Positions 56,349 to 64,000 of a stretch of DNA of 64,000 nt are shown piece by piece. Each line of letters starts with the position of its first letter. Within the stretch, counting starts at the first letter, position 1. Under the pieces are notes generated by a model, which did not search any database, had not been told where the DNA came from, and saw nothing but the letters and a program-made list of their open reading frames with translations. This stretch comes from Mycobacterium dioxanotrophicus (lineage in GTDB: Bacteria; Actinomycetota; Actinomycetes; Mycobacteriales; Mycobacteriaceae), in assembly GCF_002157835.1 (NCBI RefSeq), contig NZ_CP020809.1, forward strand, positions 4,774,001 to 4,838,000, read 5' to 3'. Made by a program: the position numbers and the translations under genes.

Positions 56349-57359
56349 TCAGAGCAGCGACAGGATCCGCTCGCCGACCTCGCTGGTGGAGAGCTTCGTG
56401 TCTCCGCGAGTGGCCAGGTGTTCGGAAACCGCCTTGTCCACCCGTGCCGCGGCATCGGTTTCGCCGACATGGGCCAGCAGCAGGGCGACACTCATCACCG
56501 CAGCCGTCGGATCGGCGATGCCCTGCCCCGCGATGTCGGGCGCACTGCCGTGCACGGGTTCGAACATGGACGGATTGGTCCGCGTCGCATCGATATTGCC
56601 GCTGGCGGCCAACCCAATGCCGCCGCACACCGCAGCCGCGAGGTCGGTGATGATGTCGCCGAACAGGTTGTCGGTGACGATGACGTCGAACCGGCCCGGA
56701 TCAGTGACCATGTGGATGGTGGCCGCATCGATGTGCTGGTAGGCCACCTCGACGTCGGGGAATTCCTGACCGACTTCGGCCACCACGCGCGACCACAGAC
56801 CGCCGGCGAACGCGAGCACATTGGTCTTGTGCACCAGGGTCAGATGCTTGCGCCGGGACTGGGCTCGCGTGAAGGCGTCCCGCACCACCCGCTCGACACC
56901 GTATGCGGTGTTGACGCTGACCTCGGTGGCCACCTCATGCGGCGTACCGACCCTCAGCGCCCCGCCGTTACCGGTGTACGGGCCTTCGGTACCCTCGCGG
57001 ACCACGACGAAGTCGATACCAAACACGCCCGAAAGTGGGCTGCTGACACCGGGATAGAGCCGGCCGGGGCGCAGGTTGACGTGATGGTCCAGCGCGAAGC
57101 GCAGCTTGAGCAGCAGGCCGCGTTCCAGCACACCGCTGGGTACCGACGGGTCGCCGATGGCGCCGAGCAGGATGGCGTCGTAGCCGCGCAGCTCCTCGAT
57201 GGTGGCCTCGGTGAGCAGTTCGCCGGTCGCGTGGTACCGCCGGGCGCCCAGGTCGTATTCGGTCTTCTCGACTCCGGGCAGCACTGCGTCGAGCACCTTG
57301 ACGGCTTCGGCGATGACCTCGGGGCCGATGCCGTCGCCTGCGATGATCGCTAGTCTCAC
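56349..57359 (-). CDS. leuB: 3-isopropylmalate dehydrogenase
   Basis: Third step of leucine synthesis. The 336-residue protein begins [15 protein letters not shown], has the substrate arginines in [32 protein letters not shown], the catalytic Tyr/Lys in [14 protein letters not shown] and HKTNVL, and the NAD motif [17 protein letters not shown]. The short actinobacterial length is typical. The start overlaps the serA stop by 4 bp (ATGA), so the two are translationally coupled; leuCD lies 11 kb away. Confidence 0.97.
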   Translation of the reverse strand: MRLAIIAGDGIGPEVIAEAVKVLDAVLPGVEKTEYDLGARRYHATGELLTEATIEELRGYDAILLGAIGDPSVPSGVLERGLLLKLRFALDHHVNLRPGRLYPGVSSPLSGVFGIDFVVVREGTEGPYTGNGGALRVGTPHEVATEVSVNTAYGVERVVRDAFTRAQSRRKHLTLVHKTNVLAFAGGLWSRVVAEVGQEFPDVEVAYQHIDAATIHMVTDPGRFDVIVTDNLFGDIITDLAAAVCGGIGLAASGNIDATRTNPSMFEPVHGSAPDIAGQGIADPTAAVMSVALLLAHVGETDAAARVDKAVSEHLATRGDTKLSTSEVGERILSLL

Positions 57360-58942
57360 GACAGATCAACCACTTCCAGCGTGCTGGCGCCGACCGCCGA
57401 CGCGATCGCGGCGCGCACATCCTCGGGGACATCGGTATCCAGGCGCAGCATCACCGTGGCGTGATCGCCGGTGGTGTCCTGGCTCAGCTGGGCGGCAACG
57501 ATGTTGACGTTCGCACCGCCGAGCAGCGTGCCGATCTTGCCGAGGGCTCCCGGCTGATCGCTGTAGTTGACGATCAGGTTGAAACCCTCGGCGCGCAGGT
57601 CGAAGTTGCGTCCGTTGATCTGGACGATCTTCTCCACCAGCTGCGGCCCGGACAGCGTGCCCGCCACGTTGAGCGACGAACCGTCGGCGTGGACTGCACG
57701 GACGTCGACGACGCTGCGGTGGTTGGGGCTCTCGGTGGCGGTGCTGATCTCCGACGCCACACCGCGATCCGCGGCGAGCGCGGGAGCGTTGACGAACGTG
57801 ACCTGCTCGTCGACCACCGCGGAGAACAGCCCGCGCAGCGCCGAAAGCTTCAGGATCTCAACGTCTTCGGAGGCCAGCTCACCGCGGACCTGCACGGCCA
57901 GCGACACCGGCGGCGCATCGGACAGGACACCGACCAGCAGCCCCAGTTTGCGGACCAGGTCGAGCCACGGCGCCACCTCTTCGCCGACGGCGCCACCGCC
58001 GACGTTGACCGCGTCCGGCACGAATTCCCCGGCCAGTGCCAGCTTCACGCTGGCCGCGACGTCGGTACCGGCCCGGTCCTGGGCCTCCTCGGTGGAGGCG
58101 CCCAGGTGCGGGGTGACGACCACCTGCGGCAGCTCGAACAGCGGGCTGTCGGTGCACGGTTCGGTGGAGAACACGTCGAGACCGGCGGCCCGGACGTGAC
58201 CGCTGGTGATGGCATCGGCGAGCGCCTGCTCATCGATGAGGCCACCGCGGGCGGCGTTGACGATGATCACGCCCGGCTTGGTCTTGGCCAGGTTCTCCTT
58301 GCCGATGAGACCGGCGGTTTCCTTGGTCTTGGGCAGGTGCACCGAGATGAAGTCGGCGCGGCCGAGCAGCTCGTCCAGCGGCAGCAACTCGATGCCGAGC
58401 TGGGCCGCGCGGGCCTGCGACACGTAGGGGTCATAGGCGACGATGTGGGCGCCGAACGCGGCGAGCCGCTGGGCGACGAGCTGGCCGATGCGGCCCAGGC
58501 CCACCACGCCGACGGTCTTGCCGAAGATCTCGGTGCCGGAGAACGACGAGCGCTTCCAGGTGTGGTCGCGCAGGGTCGCGTCCGCGGCGGGGATCTGGCG
58601 GGCCGCCGACAGCAGCAGGGCCAGGGCGTGCTCGGCGGCGCTGTGGATGTTCGAGGTCGGGGCGTTGACGACCAGCACGCCACGGGCGGTGGCGGCGTCG
58701 ACGTCGACGTTGTCCAGGCCGACACCGGCTCGGGCGACGATCTTGAGTTTCGGGGCGGCGGCGAGCACTTCGGCGTCGACGGTGGTAGCCGAACGCACCA
58801 GCAGGGCATCCGCCTCGGGCACCGCGGCCAGGAGTTTCTCGCGGTCCGGTCCGTCGACCCATCGGACCTCTACTTGGTCGCCGAGGGCGGCAACGGTTGA
58901 TTCGGCGAGCTTGTCGGCGATCAGTACAACGGGGAGACTCAC
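57356..58942 (-). CDS. serA: D-3-phosphoglycerate dehydrogenase
   Basis: First step of serine synthesis. The 528-residue protein is the long mycobacterial form: catalytic/NAD domains with [34 protein letters not shown] and [17 protein letters not shown], then the intervening ASB domain (about 320-450) and a C-terminal ACT domain ([18 protein letters not shown]) that binds serine for feedback inhibition. Start ATG 58942. It overlaps leuB downstream and is divergent from the oxidoreductase at 59002. Confidence 0.97.
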   Translation of the reverse strand: MSLPVVLIADKLAESTVAALGDQVEVRWVDGPDREKLLAAVPEADALLVRSATTVDAEVLAAAPKLKIVARAGVGLDNVDVDAATARGVLVVNAPTSNIHSAAEHALALLLSAARQIPAADATLRDHTWKRSSFSGTEIFGKTVGVVGLGRIGQLVAQRLAAFGAHIVAYDPYVSQARAAQLGIELLPLDELLGRADFISVHLPKTKETAGLIGKENLAKTKPGVIIVNAARGGLIDEQALADAITSGHVRAAGLDVFSTEPCTDSPLFELPQVVVTPHLGASTEEAQDRAGTDVAASVKLALAGEFVPDAVNVGGGAVGEEVAPWLDLVRKLGLLVGVLSDAPPVSLAVQVRGELASEDVEILKLSALRGLFSAVVDEQVTFVNAPALAADRGVASEISTATESPNHRSVVDVRAVHADGSSLNVAGTLSGPQLVEKIVQINGRNFDLRAEGFNLIVNYSDQPGALGKIGTLLGGANVNIVAAQLSQDTTGDHATVMLRLDTDVPEDVRAAIASAVGASTLEVVDLS

Positions 58943-59001
58943 GCGGACAGCCTAGTGTGTGGGCCTTACCACGCCTGCACCGCGTGCGGTGTACTGGTGG
59001 C

Positions 59002-60429
59002 GTGGACGTCACCGTCGTCGGGAGCGGCCCCAACGGCCTGGCCGCAGCCGTGGTGTGTGCCCGTGCCGGCCTGTCGGTGCGGGTGATCGAAGGCCAACCG
59101 ACCGCGGGTGGCGGCACGCGGACCGCCGTCGACCCCGAGTACCCCGGTGTGGCGCACGACGTGTGCTCGGCCGTGCACCCGCTGGCCTACGCGTCGCCGT
59201 TCTTCGCCGAGTTCGGCCTGGCCGACCGCATCGAGCTGAACGTGCCGGAGATCTCCTATGCCAATCCGCTGCCGGGCCGGCCGGCGGCGCTGGCCTACCG
59301 CGACCTCGACCGCACGTGCGCCGAGTTGACCGACGGGGCGTCGTGGCGGTGGCTGCTGGGTCCGATGGTGCAGCGCAGTGACGCGGCGACCGCGTTCGTG
59401 CTGGGCGACAAGCGCTCGGTGCCGCCCGATCCGGTCACCTCGGCCAGGCTCGCCCTGCGGATGCTGACGCAGGGCGGCCCCGCGTGGGGACTGCTGCGGG
59501 GTGAGGACGCCCGCGCGTTGTTCACCGGCGTCGCCGCGCACACGATTTCGCAGATGCCGTCGATGACGTCGTCGGGGCTGGGCATGATGCTGGCGGTGCT
59601 GGCCCACTCGGTCGGGTGGCCGGTGCCCACCGGTGGCAGCCAGGCCATCGCCGACGCGTTGATCGCCGACTTGCTGGACCACGGCGGCGAATTGGTGCTC
59701 GGCGAACCCGTCACCGAACCGCCGCGGGGCGTCGTGCTCTACGACACCCCGGCCAAGGCGTTGCTGAGCATCTACGGTGACCGGCTGCCCTCGCGGTACG
59801 CCGCGGCGTTACGACGCCTGCGGCCCAATCCCGGCGTGGCCAAGGTCGATTTCGTGCTGGCCGACGAGATTCCCTGGCGCGACGGGCGACTGGCGCGCTC
59901 GGTCACCTTCCACCTGGGCGGCACTCGTCCGCAGATGGCCCGCGCGGAGCGCGAGGTCGCCGCGGGCAGGCATGCCGACCGGCCTATGGTGCTGGCCGCA
60001 TCGCCGCACGTCGGCGACCCGAAAAGGATTGATGCACAAGGCCGTCGGCCATTCTGGAGTTATGTACACGTGCCGCGGGACTCACCCGTCGATCAGACCG
60101 AGACCGTCATCGAGATCATGGAACGCTTGGCGCCCGGATTCCGGGACATCGTCGTGGCGACGCGCGGTGTGCCCGCATCCCAACTGGCCGAGCACAACGC
60201 CAGCCTCACCGCAGGGGACATCACCGGCGGCGGCAACAGCGCATGGCGCGCCCTTGCCGGGCCGACGCTGCGGCTGAATCCGTGGGCCACGCCGATGCCG
60301 GGGGCGTATCTCTGTTCGGCGGCCGCTCCACCCAACGGCGGTGTGCACGGCATGTCCGGCTACTACGCCGCACGCACCGCACTGAAACGCGAGTTCGGCA
60401 TCACGACCATGCCTAAGCTGGCGCCATGA
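59002..60429 (+). CDS. Phytoene-dehydrogenase-like FAD oxidoreductase
   Basis: 475-residue flavoprotein of the carotenoid desaturase/amine oxidase superfamily. The N-terminal FAD motif is VTVVGSGPNGLAAAVVCARAG, followed by VIEGQPTAGGGTRTAV; the C-terminal region GAYLCSAAAPPNGGVHGMSGYYAA is the family's second FAD segment. The GTG at 59002 places the FAD motif at the very N-terminus as usual. No other carotenoid genes are nearby, so a role in pigment synthesis is not supported. Equivalent to Rv2997. Overlaps wrbA by 4 bp. Confidence 0.88.
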   Translation: MDVTVVGSGPNGLAAAVVCARAGLSVRVIEGQPTAGGGTRTAVDPEYPGVAHDVCSAVHPLAYASPFFAEFGLADRIELNVPEISYANPLPGRPAALAYRDLDRTCAELTDGASWRWLLGPMVQRSDAATAFVLGDKRSVPPDPVTSARLALRMLTQGGPAWGLLRGEDARALFTGVAAHTISQMPSMTSSGLGMMLAVLAHSVGWPVPTGGSQAIADALIADLLDHGGELVLGEPVTEPPRGVVLYDTPAKALLSIYGDRLPSRYAAALRRLRPNPGVAKVDFVLADEIPWRDGRLARSVTFHLGGTRPQMARAEREVAAGRHADRPMVLAASPHVGDPKRIDAQGRRPFWSYVHVPRDSPVDQTETVIEIMERLAPGFRDIVVATRGVPASQLAEHNASLTAGDITGGGNSAWRALAGPTLRLNPWATPMPGAYLCSAAAPPNGGVHGMSGYYAARTALKREFGITTMPKLAP

Positions 60430-61025
60430 CCAAAGTCGCTGTCATCTACTACTCCGCCACCGGGCACGGCTCGTCCATGGCGCGCCGCGTCGCCGCCGCT
60501 GCCGAAGCCGCGGGCGCCGAGGTACGGGTGCGTCCCGTTGCCGAGACCCAGACCCCGGAGTCGTTCGCCCACAACCCGGCCTGGACCGCGAATTATCAAG
60601 CCACCAAGGACCTTCCGGTAGCGACCGGCGACGACATCGTCTGGGCTGATGCGGTGATCTTCGGCTCCCCCACCCGGTTCGGTTCTGTCGCATCGCAATT
60701 GCGGGCGTTCCTCGACTCGCTCGGTGGGCTGTGGTCGCAGGGCCAGCTCGCCGACAAGGTCTACGCGGGGTTCACCTCGACCAACACCCCGCACGGCGGG
60801 CAGGAGACCACGCTGCTGACCCTGTACGTCACGCTGATGCACTGGGGCGGCATCATCGTGCCGCCGGGCTACACCGAGCCGCTCAAGTTCGCCGACGGCA
60901 ACCCGTACGGCGCAAGCCTGTTGGCCAACCACGACAACATCGAAGAGTTCGACGAGACCACCTACAACGCGCTCGATCACCTGGCGCGTCGGGTGGTGAG
61001 TGTCGCCGCTCGGCTCGGCGGCTGA
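60426..61025 (+). CDS. wrbA: NAD(P)H:quinone oxidoreductase, WrbA type
   Basis: 199-residue flavodoxin-like protein that reduces quinones with two electrons using FMN. It shows the FMN-phosphate loop YYSATGHGSSMA, FGSPTRFGS, the TSTNTPHGGQETTLL segment and MHWGGIIVPPGYTEP typical of WrbA. The start overlaps the preceding oxidoreductase stop by 4 bp (ATGA), so the two redox enzymes are made together, perhaps to protect against quinone cycling. Confidence 0.93.
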   Translation: MTKVAVIYYSATGHGSSMARRVAAAAEAAGAEVRVRPVAETQTPESFAHNPAWTANYQATKDLPVATGDDIVWADAVIFGSPTRFGSVASQLRAFLDSLGGLWSQGQLADKVYAGFTSTNTPHGGQETTLLTLYVTLMHWGGIIVPPGYTEPLKFADGNPYGASLLANHDNIEEFDETTYNALDHLARRVVSVAARLGG

Positions 61026-61070
61026 AAACTGCTGCGTTCGTACCCCATTGGCCGGCCCTAGGGTTGAGCC

Positions 61071-61412
61071 GTGAGCACTTGGGGAGTCGCACGCCTGGTC
61101 GGATCCGTTCCGCACACCGACCCCGTCATGAGGATCATCGGAGTCGGCGATCTCGAGCTGTACCGGGTGAGCCCGCCGCTGTGCGGCTATCACGTGATCG
61201 CCGCACAGCGGACCACCTGGGCCATGCGGGCCCAGTACATCCACCCCGACGGCCGCATCGAGCCTGCCGAACCCGACGACCCGGTGTCGACGGACCTGTA
61301 CGGGGTCACCGGCGAGGGTCTGCAGATCGACCGGGACGCGAAGTTGCCGGGCAGCGCCGACGGCAGAAACGTCGCCCGCACTCTGGCCGGCATCGGCTAC
61401 CGGATCATCTAG
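61071..61412 (+). CDS. Conserved-looking hypothetical protein
   Basis: 113-residue soluble protein from GTG 61071. No membrane segment or signal. It has a compact alpha/beta look (DLELYRVSPPLCGYHVIAAQ, RIEPAEPDDPVSTDLYGVTGEGL, GRNVARTLAGIGYRII) and a C-terminal segment typical of small folded proteins, but I do not recognise the family. It lies 45 bp after wrbA on the same strand and before a palindromic element, so it may be the third gene of that operon. Confidence 0.6.
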   Translation: MSTWGVARLVGSVPHTDPVMRIIGVGDLELYRVSPPLCGYHVIAAQRTTWAMRAQYIHPDGRIEPAEPDDPVSTDLYGVTGEGLQIDRDAKLPGSADGRNVARTLAGIGYRII

Positions 61413-61420
61413 AACGCGAA

Positions 61421-61469
61421 AGGCCAGTTATTGCACGCTTTTTCGAAGTTCGCGTGCAACAACTGGCCA
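61421..61469. repeat. 49-bp palindromic element, copy 2 (likely terminator)
   Basis: Arms GGCCAGTTATTGCACGC (61422-61438) and GCGTGCAACAACTGGCC (61452-61468) pair with one mismatch around a 13-nt T-rich loop. It lies between the convergent hypothetical (stop 61412) and ilvC (stop 61484). In reverse it reads TGGCCAGTTGTTGCACGC, differing by one base from the element at 27177. Confidence 0.85.
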
Positions 61470-61483
61470 GTCGACGGGTGAAA

Positions 61484-64000
<2,517 letters not shown>

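Noticed and set aside
57461..58900. A 479-codon + strand frame
   Set aside because: Antisense shadow of serA.

Overview
The window is high-G+C DNA from a mycobacterium, most likely an environmental, rapid-growing Mycolicibacterium-type species. Its conserved genes follow the order I recall for M. tuberculosis Rv2915c to Rv3003c (ffh, glnD, glnB, amt, ftsY, smc, fpg, rnc, sepIVA, coaD, pyc, recG, ung, thiL, ddl, gpsA, fbiD, ppk, mutT1, hupB, leuDC, gltX, leuB, serA, ilvC, ilvN, ilvB). The phthiocerol dimycocerosate / phenolic glycolipid block that separates sepIVA from coaD in the tubercle bacillus is absent; the two genes lie 135 bp apart. No phage, insertion sequence, CRISPR array or rRNA was found, and no gene-free stretch exceeds 300 bp (the longest is 2287-2555).

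Layout. 1-2286: cut amidohydrolase and ffh. 2556-2786: small secreted protein. 2849-7133: the nitrogen operon amt-glnB-glnD read leftward, with an exact GlnR-type box upstream. 7309-18117: the leftward housekeeping block ftsY, smc, acyP, OsmC, fpg, rnc, DUF177, sepIVA, coaD and rsmD, interrupted by one rightward membrane protein (13363-14004). 18114-23088: pyruvate carboxylase and a DsbA/VKOR oxidative-folding pair that appears as one fused frame. 23123-27165: LipN-like esterase, two aldo-keto reductases, a TetR regulator and an acetyltransferase. 27239-31859: HNH nuclease-like exported protein, recG and a FakA-like kinase. 32077-39537: rpmB, a Pro-rich lipoprotein, ung, thiL, RAM-domain protein, DUF3515, ddl, Cys/Met-type PLP enzyme, gpsA and fbiD. 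39569-42767: ppk and mutT1. 42831-48429: hupB, leuDC with a divergent IclR/NdgR-type regulator, tRNA-Glu, tRNA-Gln and gltX. 48467-51787: FAH-family enzyme, secreted lipase and MFS transporter. 51801-56242: an accessory-looking stretch with a lipoprotein transglycosylase, two head-to-head VWA membrane proteins, a small hypothetical, a hemerythrin and a membrane protein. 56349-64000: leuB, serA, carotenoid-type oxidoreductase plus WrbA, a small unknown, and ilvC-ilvN-ilvB (cut).

The genes mostly serve core functions: SRP targeting (Ffh, FtsY), chromosome organisation (Smc, HupB), nitrogen sensing (Amt, GlnB, GlnD), DNA repair (Fpg, RecG, Ung, MutT1), branched-chain amino acid synthesis (LeuBCD, IlvBNC), serine synthesis, envelope synthesis (Ddl, SepIVA) and polyphosphate.

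I found no wholly new multi-gene system. The most interesting signals are: a 49-bp palindromic element present twice 34 kb apart at convergent gene ends; a DsbA-VKOR fusion that looks like the product of two 1-bp homopolymer losses in a duplicated linker; a GlnR operator array; a 27-bp repeat upstream of ung in which every unit carries a ribosome-binding site and an in-frame start; a probable CTG start for rsmD; two genes whose start codons overlap head to head; and a pair of divergent VWA paralogues without the usual MoxR partner.
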